A stretch of DNA of 64,000 nt from Corynebacterium crudilactis. GTDB taxonomy: Bacteria; Actinomycetota; Actinomycetes; Mycobacteriales; Mycobacteriaceae. This document shows, one piece after another, positions 29,133-37,612 of this stretch; within the stretch, counting starts at the first letter, position 1; each line of letters begins with the position of its first letter. The translations under genes and the position numbers were made by a program. The notes beneath the pieces were generated by a model. That model saw only the letters and a program-made list of their open reading frames with translations, had not been told where the DNA came from and did not search any database. The stretch covers positions 1-64,000 of the forward strand of contig NZ_CP015622.1 of NCBI RefSeq assembly GCF_001643015.1. The letters are read 5' to 3'.

Positions 29133-30538
29133 TGCGCTCCTCCTACTTCCAAAAGGTCATTTACTGCATCGATGAGGTCATCTGCCGGTGTACCAGTCTC
29201 ATCTGGAACGCTAGCACTTGTCCTAGGTGTAGAGGTAGGTATTTGAGGCACAGTATAGGTGGATGATGTTTCCTCCGAAGTGGTTTCTGCGGAAGTTTCT
29301 TCTTCACTTGTCGTTGGATGAGGCGAAGTTGTTTCAGACGCACTGAAACTCGGCCGCGAAGCCGTCGTTGGTGGCACCCAAGAAGGGGTAGATGGTTCCA
29401 CCGTCGGCGTGAAAGTTTTCGTAATCGTTTCCGGCGTCGTGGATTCTTCTGGGGAATTACTAAACAAAATACCGGTCGTGCCCGCATAAATCACCGCACC
29501 AATAATCACCGCAAGAAGTGCTGCAATAAAAAGCCCAATGCCAATGCCAGAACCCTTATTCGGGGCGACTTCTTGGGTGATCGTGACAGGCCGAGCTACT
29601 TTGCCCAGCATCGCCGTCGATTCGCTTGGCGACGGCGCCTCCGCCTGCGCCATCATCGCGCTCGTGCGCGGTTGCGGCGGGCGCTTGCCGAGGCGAACAG
29701 CAGAAACTGCCAACGCCATTTCATTGCCATCAGGGAAACGACGACCCGGATCCTTGCGCAATGCAATGCCAATGAGTTCACGGGTTTGCGCCGTGATACT
29801 GGTGGGCATCTGCGGTGGAGCCTGATTGATATGGGCAATGGCCACCGAAACAGAGGAATCACCGCTGAATGGGCGTCGGCCAGCCATCATTTCATAGCCC
29901 ACGACACCTAGTGAATAGATATCAGAAGCTGAGGTGACTTCTTTGCCCTGTGCCTGCTCCGGGGAGACATATTGGGCAGTTCCTACCACCATGCCAGTGC
30001 GCGTTAACGGCACTGCAGCAGCAGCTTTTGCGATACCGAAATCCGTAATTTTCACAATGCCATTGGCCGTGATCAACATGTTTCCGGGCTTGATATCGCG
30101 GTGCACCATATTCATCCGGTGAATCACCGCCAACCCATGGGCTGCCTGTTCCAGCACATCAAGTGCAAGTTCTTCAGACAAGCCACCTTCACGTTCCAAC
30201 AGATCAGCTAATGATTCACCGCGGATGAATTCCATAACGATGAAACAAAAAGTATGCCCTGCAGGATCTGGCACCTCGCGGTAATCGAAGGTGGCCACCA
30301 CATGCTCAGAATTAATATTCTCAGCAGCTTGAGCCTCATTGCGGAAACGGCTCAAAAACTCCCGGTTATCGGAGAATTCAGGGCGCAGTACTTTGATGGC
30401 AACTTCACGATCATGCACCACATCATCTGCCAGCCATACGGTCGACATGCCTCCGTGGCCGATGATCCATTGCAACCGGTAATCAGCACCGATGAGTTCT
30501 TGGAGTCGATCTTTTCCAGTGATGTCTTCTTGACTCAT
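29129..30538 (-). CDS. pknA: Serine/threonine protein kinase PknA
   Basis: The protein has 469 residues. The kinase domain (about 12-280) shows GHGGMSTVWLADD, VAIKVLRPE, VHRDIKPGNML, ITDFGIAKA and the activation segment ending YVSPEQAQG. One transmembrane helix lies near 340-360, and a short Thr/Ser/Pro-rich outer tail follows with no PASTA repeats. In corynebacteria PknA and PknB control cell shape and phosphorylate FHA and division proteins. The stop overlaps the pknB start, and pbpA ends 3 bp before its start. Confidence 0.96.
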   Translation of the reverse strand: MSQEDITGKDRLQELIGADYRLQWIIGHGGMSTVWLADDVVHDREVAIKVLRPEFSDNREFLSRFRNEAQAAENINSEHVVATFDYREVPDPAGHTFCFIVMEFIRGESLADLLEREGGLSEELALDVLEQAAHGLAVIHRMNMVHRDIKPGNMLITANGIVKITDFGIAKAAAAVPLTRTGMVVGTAQYVSPEQAQGKEVTSASDIYSLGVVGYEMMAGRRPFSGDSSVSVAIAHINQAPPQMPTSITAQTRELIGIALRKDPGRRFPDGNEMALAVSAVRLGKRPPQPRTSAMMAQAEAPSPSESTAMLGKVARPVTITQEVAPNKGSGIGIGLFIAALLAVIIGAVIYAGTTGILFSNSPEESTTPETITKTFTPTVEPSTPSWVPPTTASRPSFSASETTSPHPTTSEEETSAETTSEETSSTYTVPQIPTSTPRTSASVPDETGTPADDLIDAVNDLLEVGGAQ

Positions 30539-30541
30539 GTT

Positions 30542-31966
30542 TTAAAATCCTCCGGCTGCTTGGAGCACAGCTCGGCCAATTGGGGCTGCGACCTGACCAC
30601 CAGTAGCACTGGTGCCAAATCCACCGCCGTCTTTCACCAACACCGCAACAGCAATGTCATTGTTGAATGCCACGTACCAAGTATGCGGCGCCGTGGAGTC
30701 ATCGCCATGTTCTGCAGTACCAGTTTTAGATGCGATTTCTACACCCGCATAACCAGAGGTATTACGCTCTGATGCCTTCATCAGCTCAGTAAGCTGCTCT
30801 GCAATTTCCGGTTCGATTCCACCAGCTGATTTTGGTTTGTGGGCGCTTAATTCACGCAAATCTTGGCCAGTTACACGAGACACCAAATATGGTTCCATGC
30901 GTACACCGCCATTAGATACCGTGCCGGCCATGATGGCTGCTTGCAACACATTCATTTCGACATCGCGCTGACCAATGCTGGACTGTCCAAGAGCTGCATC
31001 ATCAGGAATTTCACCCAAGCCGCCAGGAACATTATCCAAACCCAAGCTATAGGTTTGTCCCACACCGAAATCCTCGGCAGCAGAACGCATAGCATCCACA
31101 CCGATATCGATACCAGTTTCCACGAACGCAGTATTACAAGATAGAGAGAAGGCTGTGAGCAGGGTAGTGGTGCCACCGCCTGCACAAGTTTGGCCACCAT
31201 AGTTGGTCAAGGTGGTGTTGGTGCCAGGCAGCGTTACCTCTGATGCAGCAGTTACTGAGGAATCAGCTGAGTATCCATTTTCCAGTGCAGCAGCAGTGGT
31301 GATGATCTTGAAAATTGATCCAGGAGGAAGGGATTCCTGCGTGGCATGATTCAACAGCGGGGCGCCGTCAGTAGAGGTGTATTCACCCCATGCTTGTTCT
31401 GCCGTTGCTGGATCCACAATTTGATTGGGATCAAAGCTCGGTGAGGACGCCATAGCGAGCACTTCGCCGGTACTTGGGCGAAGTGCTACAACAGCACCTT
31501 CATAATCACTTTGCGCCAACTGCTGATAAGCAATTTCCTGCGCATTGGTATCCAATGTCAGCTCAATATTTGCTCCGTGAGTGGGCTTGCCAGAAATGAC
31601 ATCTAGCCACTGCGAGGTAAAGAGCGAAGAATCGCTGCCATTGAGCACAGAGTTAAATCCGGACTCCAGGCCTGCAGCACCATAAATATCTGATAGGTAG
31701 CCAACTACCGGGGCATATGCGCTTGGGCTCGCGACATAGGAACGCTGATAATAGCCCTGGCTATCTTGGGCGGACTCCGCCAATACTTGGCCGCCTGCAG
31801 AAATTTGACCACGTGGAGTGGACTTAGTTTCCAAGAAGCCACGGGCATTCAACGGGTTCTGAGCAAGTTCATCATCCCGGAACGCGTGAATCCACGTGAG
31901 GTTAGCAATGAGGATCAGAATAAGAATTAAAGAGAAGGCTGATGTGATTCGGATCGAGCGGTTCAT
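30542..31966 (-). CDS. pbpA: Penicillin-binding protein PbpA (class B transpeptidase)
   Basis: The protein has 474 residues with an N-terminal membrane anchor (about 7-28). The transpeptidase domain carries all three motifs: SIFK (SxxK, near residue 217), SCN (SxN, near 274) and KTG (near 413). It cross-links peptidoglycan and pairs with the RodA glycosyltransferase encoded just upstream in the operon. Start and rodA stop overlap by four bases. It has the length of mycobacterial PbpA rather than of the larger FtsI. Confidence 0.95.
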   Translation of the reverse strand: MNRSIRITSAFSLILILILIANLTWIHAFRDDELAQNPLNARGFLETKSTPRGQISAGGQVLAESAQDSQGYYQRSYVASPSAYAPVVGYLSDIYGAAGLESGFNSVLNGSDSSLFTSQWLDVISGKPTHGANIELTLDTNAQEIAYQQLAQSDYEGAVVALRPSTGEVLAMASSPSFDPNQIVDPATAEQAWGEYTSTDGAPLLNHATQESLPPGSIFKIITTAAALENGYSADSSVTAASEVTLPGTNTTLTNYGGQTCAGGGTTTLLTAFSLSCNTAFVETGIDIGVDAMRSAAEDFGVGQTYSLGLDNVPGGLGEIPDDAALGQSSIGQRDVEMNVLQAAIMAGTVSNGGVRMEPYLVSRVTGQDLRELSAHKPKSAGGIEPEIAEQLTELMKASERNTSGYAGVEIASKTGTAEHGDDSTAPHTWYVAFNNDIAVAVLVKDGGGFGTSATGGQVAAPIGRAVLQAAGGF

Positions 31967-33288
31967 GCAGCCACCTCCGCTGTTTGCTTAGACAAAATAG
32001 GTCGGCGCGCGCTATCAGAAATCCGCAAAATAATGGCGAGCAAAATGTAGTTAGCCATCAAAGAAGAACCACCCTGAGACATGAACGGAGTGGTCAAACC
32101 GGTCATCGGCATCAGCGCGGAAATGCCACCGACAACTACGAAAATCTGAATCATGATGGTCATGGACAAACCGGAGGCAACCAGTTTTCCATAGCTATCA
32201 CGAGCCAACGTAGCGGTACGCATGCCACGGGTGACAAAGACACCAAACAAGACGATGATGGCCGCTAAACCAATGAGACCAAGCTCTTCACCAATGGCTG
32301 CCAAAATAAAGTCTGAGTGCACAACTGGGATCATGTTTGGATAGCCCTGACCGATACCGGTGCCAGTAATTCCACCCCAACTCATGCCGAAAAGACCCTG
32401 GGAAAGCTGGTAGCCAGTGGTGTCATAGTGAGCCACTGGATCAATGAAGTTCTGCACGCGTTCCTGAATTTTTCCAGATACTTGGTACACCGCAAAAGCA
32501 CCCACAGCTACCAGTACAGCGCCGATGAGCAACCAGGAACCACGCCCCGTAGCCAAATAAACCATGGCCAACACGGTGGTAAACAGCAGCAAAGCAGGGC
32601 CGAAATCATTAGCGCCAGCCATGATCAAAATAGCCAAAGCCCACACGACCAGAATCGGGGCAAGGTCACGTAAACGTGGGAACTCAAGACCTAAGAAGCG
32701 GTAGCCAGCAACGGTAAAGAGTGCACGCTTGGTGGCAAGGAGCTGAGCGAAAAACAACAGCAACAAAATCTTAGAAAACTCACCAGGCTGGATAGAAAAA
32801 GGTCCAAGCCAAATCCAAATGCGGGCCTCTACGCCACCTGGCTGAGGCCACACCAACGGCAAAGCCAGCAACACAATGCCCACCACGCCGAGCAGATAGG
32901 AATACCGAGATAAGGATTTATAATCGCGCAGCAGCAACAACACAGCCACCATCAGGACAACACCGACAAGAGTCCACATCAATTGGCTGTTGACAGTGCT
33001 GTAGCCAGTGGCCTGATCAAGACGATAAATCATCACCAAACCAATGCCATTGAGCGCGGCCACCACAGGCAGCATGATTTGATCAGCAAAAGGCGCCACC
33101 CAAGCCATAGCTAAATGAGCCACGATGAACACACCGATGTAGCCACCAATGAGCATCAAAATATGGACACCCAAATCATTGCCCATGGCCAGCTCAAGGC
33201 TAATGAACATGATTGACACAACAGCTGTGGCAAGTATCAGCAGCCACATCTCAGTATTACGTGCCTTTAATCTTTCAAGCGTGCTCAT
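31963..33288 (-). CDS. rodA: SEDS peptidoglycan glycosyltransferase RodA/FtsW
   Basis: The protein has 441 residues and about ten transmembrane helices. SEDS signatures include FSIQPGEFSKILLLLFFAQ near 160 and HSDFILAAIGEELGLIG near 315. It polymerises lipid II with PbpA. I place the start at ATG 33288, which overlaps the phosphatase stop as ATGA and has an AGGGAGG ribosome-binding site. An upstream in-frame extension would run into ppp. Confidence 0.95.
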   Translation of the reverse strand: MSTLERLKARNTEMWLLILATAVVSIMFISLELAMGNDLGVHILMLIGGYIGVFIVAHLAMAWVAPFADQIMLPVVAALNGIGLVMIYRLDQATGYSTVNSQLMWTLVGVVLMVAVLLLLRDYKSLSRYSYLLGVVGIVLLALPLVWPQPGGVEARIWIWLGPFSIQPGEFSKILLLLFFAQLLATKRALFTVAGYRFLGLEFPRLRDLAPILVVWALAILIMAGANDFGPALLLFTTVLAMVYLATGRGSWLLIGAVLVAVGAFAVYQVSGKIQERVQNFIDPVAHYDTTGYQLSQGLFGMSWGGITGTGIGQGYPNMIPVVHSDFILAAIGEELGLIGLAAIIVLFGVFVTRGMRTATLARDSYGKLVASGLSMTIMIQIFVVVGGISALMPMTGLTTPFMSQGGSSLMANYILLAIILRISDSARRPILSKQTAEVAA

Positions 33289-34640
33289 GAGACCTCCCTG
33301 CAATTGACTCCGGGTTCATTTCTATCGCCACCGGTTGTCACTTCTTTATTCACACATACCGGCAATGCCTGAGCTGCCAGCCGTTGCATTTGTGCCTGGA
33401 CCTCGTCATAAGACCCAGACGGTAGGCCTGCGACACTACCTCGAACAGAGGCCGGTAAATCATCCAATTTGAAAGAGGCACCGTTTTCACAGGATTCCTT
33501 GAGCGATAACGTGCCAGCTTCATTAAGACATGCCACCTGGAACTGCGAATGCAGATCCTTGCCAAAAATACGGTAATCCGCACCTTGCTCCACGGTGATA
33601 GCGTCCTTGTCATCGACAGCCACATAAAAAGTACTGTCAAGACGGGAGTAGCCCCACCATCCTGCGGCAACTACACCGATGAGGATGACCAGGGCTACGA
33701 TCAAAACCGCAAGTTTGCTGGAACTTTTCTCCGGTGGATCCTCAATCGTGGGACTGTCCTCCGTTCCAGCATCCGATATCTCCGGTGCCGGATCAATCAC
33801 CTGCGGCCGTCGAGTTATCGCTGCAGCGCGACCCGCAGCAGTATCAGGCCGTGGATCTTCTGGCTGTTCACCATTAAGCGCACCAGCAGTTAAAGGCACA
33901 GAAGCTTCTTCTGCTTCGTCTTGTGCGGAAATTTCCACAACATCAGCCACAATGACGGTCACATTGTCTGGACCACCAGAACGCAACGCCAACTCCACCA
34001 ACTTGGTGGCAGCATCCTGTGGACTACCCACACGCACCGTTTCTTCAATGGTGGAATGAGTAACCGGATCCGACAAACCATCAGAGCACAACAACAAACG
34101 ATCCCCAGGAATCGCCGGGAACTGCTCTAAAGTTGGCTCCACCGGATGTCCGGTATAGGCCTTCAAAATCAAAGAACGCTGAGGGTGCGTTGACACATCT
34201 TCAGGATCAAGCTTGCCCTCAGTAACCAACGATTGAACAAAAGTATCGTCGACTGTAACCTGCACCAACTTATCGTCGCGAAGCACATAACCCCGGCTAT
34301 CGCCGACGTGGCACATCGCCAGGTCGCGCCCATTAAACATGAACGCCGTCAACGTGGTGCCCATGCCATCGCGCGCCGGGTCCTGCGCGATGCCATCGGC
34401 AATCGCCGCATTGGCATCATTGGCCACCATGCCAACCAGCGCCAACATATCGTTGTCACCAGGATCGACATCAAGCGCACGCAAATGATTAATCATCAAC
34501 TGGGAAGCGATCTCACCAGCAGCATGGCCACCCATGCCATCAGCAAGCGCCAAAAGATGAGGGCCGGCATAAGCCGAATCCTCGTTGTTTCCGCGCACCA
34601 ACCCACGGTCAGACGCCACCGCATATTTAAGTTTCAACAT
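33285..34640 (-). CDS. ppp: PP2C-family Ser/Thr phosphatase (PstP/Ppp)
   Basis: The protein has 451 residues. The cytoplasmic PP2C domain (about 1-235) shows SDRGLVRGNNEDSA, LALADGMGGHAAGE, CHVGDSRGYVL, LLLCSDGLSDPV and GGPDNVTVIVADV, with the metal-binding aspartates present. One transmembrane helix lies near 315-337, followed by an outer domain of about 115 residues. It reverses the phosphorylation by PknA and PknB encoded in the same operon. Its start overlaps the upstream FHA gene by one base (TGATG). Confidence 0.96.
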   Translation of the reverse strand: MLKLKYAVASDRGLVRGNNEDSAYAGPHLLALADGMGGHAAGEIASQLMINHLRALDVDPGDNDMLALVGMVANDANAAIADGIAQDPARDGMGTTLTAFMFNGRDLAMCHVGDSRGYVLRDDKLVQVTVDDTFVQSLVTEGKLDPEDVSTHPQRSLILKAYTGHPVEPTLEQFPAIPGDRLLLCSDGLSDPVTHSTIEETVRVGSPQDAATKLVELALRSGGPDNVTVIVADVVEISAQDEAEEASVPLTAGALNGEQPEDPRPDTAAGRAAAITRRPQVIDPAPEISDAGTEDSPTIEDPPEKSSSKLAVLIVALVILIGVVAAGWWGYSRLDSTFYVAVDDKDAITVEQGADYRIFGKDLHSQFQVACLNEAGTLSLKESCENGASFKLDDLPASVRGSVAGLPSGSYDEVQAQMQRLAAQALPVCVNKEVTTGGDRNEPGVNCREVS

Positions 34641-35104
34641 CAGGGAACAAGCCTCACTGTTGTACGACCAATACGGATATCCGTGCCCACCGTGATCTGC
34701 TCAGGCTGATCAATGCGCGCGCCACCCACAAAGGTGCCATTGCGCGAATCTAGATCCTCCACAAACCACTCCGAGCCACGCTTAAACACACGAGCATGCA
34801 TGCCGGAGGCATAATCATCGCCCACCACAAACGTGCAATCAGGGCTGCGGCCCATCGTTATATCTTCCGAGACCTCAATCGAGGAACCGGCAAGCGGCCC
34901 CTCCACCACAGTCAGCAGACGCGGCGGACTGGAACGGTTGAACGCGCGGGCTAAGCCCTGCGGAGCAGCAACAGAGCTAGCGCTTGCCGACGCCTGACCC
35001 GTCACTTTCAAATCCGCCCGCATCGCACGCAACGCCATCACGATGAAGAACCACAACACCACCAACAAAGCGATACGAAGCCCAAGAAGGACCAGAGAAT
35101 CCAT
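34640..35104 (-). CDS. fhaB: FHA-domain protein FhaB (FipA-like)
   Basis: The protein has 154 residues. An N-terminal membrane helix (about 4-25) precedes a linker and a C-terminal FHA domain (about 75-150) with MGRSPDCTFVVGDDYASG and VEDLDSRNGTFVGGARID, which binds phosphothreonine. It likely links PknA/PknB signalling to cell-wall enzymes. ATG 35104 is chosen because GAGAGG is correctly spaced; a TTG two codons earlier would touch that site. Confidence 0.93.
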   Translation of the reverse strand: MDSLVLLGLRIALLVVLWFFIVMALRAMRADLKVTGQASASASSVAAPQGLARAFNRSSPPRLLTVVEGPLAGSSIEVSEDITMGRSPDCTFVVGDDYASGMHARVFKRGSEWFVEDLDSRNGTFVGGARIDQPEQITVGTDIRIGRTTVRLVP

Positions 35105-35119
35105 GATCAACCTCTCCCT

Positions 35120-36016
35120 CTAGGGACTAACAATGCGAACTTCAATATTGGAATGACCCACGGTGATGACATCACCATCAGCCAACAACCAGTTATCCAC
35201 CGGAGTGTCATTCACGGTCGTGCCATTAGTGGACTTCAAATCAACCAAAATGGCATCCCGGCCATCCCACGTGATCTCCACATGCTGACGAGATACACCA
35301 GTATCCGGCAAACGAAGATCCGCATCATTACTACGACCAATAATGTTCGAACCCTCCTGAACTAGATAAGTCCGGCTAGAACCATCCTGGAGTAGAAGAG
35401 ACACCGTCGGGCCCGCAGGCTTCAACACACTCTGGCGATTCGCATCCACCTGAGATTGCGACACACCTTGAACCAAGGGCCGCTCAGCTGACTGCGCCGG
35501 CAAAAACTCCGTACCAGTGTAAGGGGAACTGTCAGACACGTTCTTCGACTCACTTTCTGCGACAGGCAGGATGCCGTCGCCCTCCAAAGGCAGATAACCG
35601 CTACTCAACTCCGGATCCGGATCTTTCTCCGAAACCGACTTCAACTGACCCGTGTGCAACGAAGAATCCTCTTCAATCAACACAACAACCGACCCAACCA
35701 ATGTCCAGCCACTGTTCCTGCAAAACCTCATCATCTGATCAGCAAAACGAGCCGGCTGATCAGGAACACGATCGACGAGATTACTAAAATCGTTCGGACT
35801 CACCGAAACCTTAAAAACATTCGGTGCTTCAACATAGCCATCCGAAGTATGAACCACGTTATCCTCAGCCTCTTGCTTAAGAAGCTCCTCAAGCTCCGCC
35901 GGGACAACACGACCTCGAAAAACAAACGCCAACGCATTATCAAGGCCCCGCTGCAAAGAACTATCCAGCTTTGCCAGACTGTTCATAGCGTTAGCTACTC
36001 GACTTGAACTAGCCAA
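35120..36016 (-). CDS. fhaA: FHA-domain protein FhaA
   Basis: The first gene of the operon encodes about 298 residues. An N-terminal DUF3662-type domain (about 12-120, with LDSSLQRGLDNALAFVFRG) is joined by an unstructured acidic linker to a C-terminal FHA domain (about 205-295) with NIIGRSNDADLRLPDTGVSR and LKSTNGTTVN. FhaA in mycobacteria regulates MurJ-like and PBP functions. I choose TTG 36016 because AAGGAGGT (36033-36026, minus) is spaced for it. ATG 35986 is a possible shorter start. The frame is open further upstream, across the ribosome-binding site. Confidence 0.88.
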   Translation of the reverse strand: MASSSRVANAMNSLAKLDSSLQRGLDNALAFVFRGRVVPAELEELLKQEAEDNVVHTSDGYVEAPNVFKVSVSPNDFSNLVDRVPDQPARFADQMMRFCRNSGWTLVGSVVVLIEEDSSLHTGQLKSVSEKDPDPELSSGYLPLEGDGILPVAESESKNVSDSSPYTGTEFLPAQSAERPLVQGVSQSQVDANRQSVLKPAGPTVSLLLQDGSSRTYLVQEGSNIIGRSNDADLRLPDTGVSRQHVEITWDGRDAILVDLKSTNGTTVNDTPVDNWLLADGDVITVGHSNIEVRIVSP

Positions 36017-36160
36017 TTTCCAGCGACCTCCTTGCATAATAAGTTGGGTGTTCCATAAGTATCTTCTCAATGAAAACGCCTAAGGGCATGGCTTTGTCCC
36101 TGCCTGTGACTGAAACTTCAATAAAAGAATTCTCCACAGGACCTAAGTCAAAGCGCACGA

Positions 36161-36200
36161 TAGCGTCATTATAGGGGGGAACCAGGCCAGAGTTATAGGC
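36161..36200 (-). promoter_or_regulatory. Promoter of the fhaA-pknB operon
   Basis: A perfect TATAAT lies at 36173-36168 (minus strand). Transcription starting near 36161 would give an untranslated leader of about 145 bases before fhaA. Confidence 0.6.
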
Positions 36201-36321
36201 GAAACCGCCGAGAAGCGAAAGTTTACCCTTTTGTTGCCTTTGGGAAAATAGTGCTTTAGCTGCAGATTTGGTGATCATTACCAGGTGCGTGCTATCTTTA
36301 ATAGGTCGCAAAAGCACACCC

Positions 36322-36404
36322 GCCCGGGTGGCGGAATGGCAGACGCGCTGGCTTCAGGTGCCAGTGTCCGCAAGGGCGTGGGGGTTCAAGTCCCCCCCCG
36401 GGCA
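36322..36404 (+). tRNA. tRNA-Leu (CAG)
   Basis: This 83-base class II tRNA has a long variable arm. The acceptor GCCCGGG pairs with CCCGGGC and the anticodon CAG is at 36355-36357. CCA is not encoded. It marks the left edge of the accessory region. Confidence 0.95.
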
Positions 36405-36410
36405 CAATAT

Positions 36411-36446
36411 AAAACCATCCTTCTTCGGAAGGGTGGTTTTATTTTT
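36411..36446 (+). terminator. Terminator of tRNA-Leu
   Basis: AAAACCATCCTTC and GAAGGGTGGTTTT pair around a TTCG loop and run into ATTTTTT. Confidence 0.9.
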
Positions 36447-36571
36447 TCATGCGTACTTTCAACACCAAGATTTAGGCAAAATGGTGGCCAAAATCAGGAA
36501 ATCTTGGTGTCTAATTCACATTGGCGGGAAAGTTGGGAACCTCAAGCCCTTTCCCGCAGTCTAACCTGAGT

Positions 36572-37471
36572 ATGGCAAGAAGAATTTGGACCTATCAACA
36601 ACTCATTGACTCAGGGAAGACTAAGCGGCAGATTGAATCGTCGGTTAATGAGCAACAACTGACTCGAATTTTTCGTGGTGTATATATCTCGGGTGAAGTA
36701 ACAGGAGATTCAGTGTGGTGGGCCCTCAAGTCGCGTCGAAAAAATATAGCCTTGGATGGCTATTCAGCGATACAGTCCCATTTGAATCAGCACCTGACGC
36801 TACCAATTCTTATTAGGGTGCCTACCTCTTCCAAGTCGAATCTCACTGATGCATATGTCCGACAGGTGCGAAGTACACGGATGCCTCATGGGCAGCGAGT
36901 GAACTTTATTGATGCTATTGCAACGTGCTTAGACCATAATTATTTCCGCGGCTCCTCCTATCTGCACCAGATTGTGGAGGAATATTACAGCGGTGACTAT
37001 GGTGCTCAAAACTTGAAGAAGCACTTAGCGGAGATAGGCGGGCGTGATGGCACAAAGCTTGCAGATTTCTTGGCAGTTGCCACGCCTGGAAGTGACAGCG
37101 AGCTGGAACTCATCCTGGTTCGCCTTTTACAGAGGCTTGGATTCAAAACAGAACAAAACACGAAGATCGGTGGATACAAATGGGATGTCTGTATTCGGGA
37201 TTTATGGGTGCTTATTGATATTGATAGTTGGAAATACCATGGTGGAGACAACCGAACTCAGTTTGTTTTGGATCGTTGGAAATCCAATCATGCTGCAGCA
37301 ATGGGGTGGACAGCGCTAAGACTGACAGACAGCTGTGTAGTTTATGACCAAGTGGAGATCGTGGACTTTTTAAACCGGATACGTGAGTTTCGAGAGAAAG
37401 CACCCAATGGTCGGCTCAAGGGCGTGACCTCTAGACCTGTTTGGGAATGGCATTCTGACCTAAATATTTAG
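36572..37471 (+). CDS. AbiEi-like winged-helix protein with DUF559 nuclease-like domain
   Basis: The protein has 299 residues. The N-terminal 50 residues (TYQQLIDSGKTKRQIESSV, then LTRIFRGVYISG) match the winged-helix domain of AbiEi-type, type IV antitoxin proteins. The C-terminal part (about 190-270) has ELELILVRLLQRLGF, KWDVCIRDLWVLIDIDSW and WTALRLTD, the DUF559/Vsr-like endonuclease pattern with an acidic pair in strand order. Such fusions are common in actinobacteria and their role is unproved; no AbiEii toxin gene adjoins it. It contains one GCGTCGAAAA 10-mer (36733). ATG 36572 begins the family-typical sequence. Confidence 0.65.
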   Translation: MARRIWTYQQLIDSGKTKRQIESSVNEQQLTRIFRGVYISGEVTGDSVWWALKSRRKNIALDGYSAIQSHLNQHLTLPILIRVPTSSKSNLTDAYVRQVRSTRMPHGQRVNFIDAIATCLDHNYFRGSSYLHQIVEEYYSGDYGAQNLKKHLAEIGGRDGTKLADFLAVATPGSDSELELILVRLLQRLGFKTEQNTKIGGYKWDVCIRDLWVLIDIDSWKYHGGDNRTQFVLDRWKSNHAAAMGWTALRLTDSCVVYDQVEIVDFLNRIREFREKAPNGRLKGVTSRPVWEWHSDLNI

Positions 37472-37477
37472 GCAATA

Positions 37478-37612
37478 GTGTTCTGCACTAAAGACAGCGA
37501 TTGCATTTCAGAAAGATGCGCAAGCGAGGCTAATCGATCGGCAGTACTAGACAAGCTGGGTCAATACCTTGCCGATGATTACCTCGATGTCAAGTCACCT
37601 TCGAAGCTTTAG
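37478..37612 (+). pseudogene. Possible DUF1707-domain remnant
   Basis: A 44-codon frame after GTG 37478 reads SEANRSAVLDKLGQYLADDY near its end. This resembles the DUF1707 pattern (R-x-S-D-x-x-R-x-x-V-x-x-x-L-x-x-x-x-A-x-G-x-L). The leading part is unlike any domain that I know. It may be the decayed end of a membrane protein gene. It overlaps the convergent flavoprotein stop by four bases. Confidence 0.3.

Noticed and set aside
36009..36317. 102-codon minus-strand ORF between tRNA-Leu and fhaA
   Set aside because: It covers a perfect TATAAT promoter element and the fhaA leader and ribosome-binding site, and its translation matches no family that I know.
14731..36742. GCGTCGAAAA as an FtsK-orienting (KOPS-like) motif
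   Set aside because: The eight exact copies are split evenly between strands on one side of the origin, whereas KOPS is strongly skewed.
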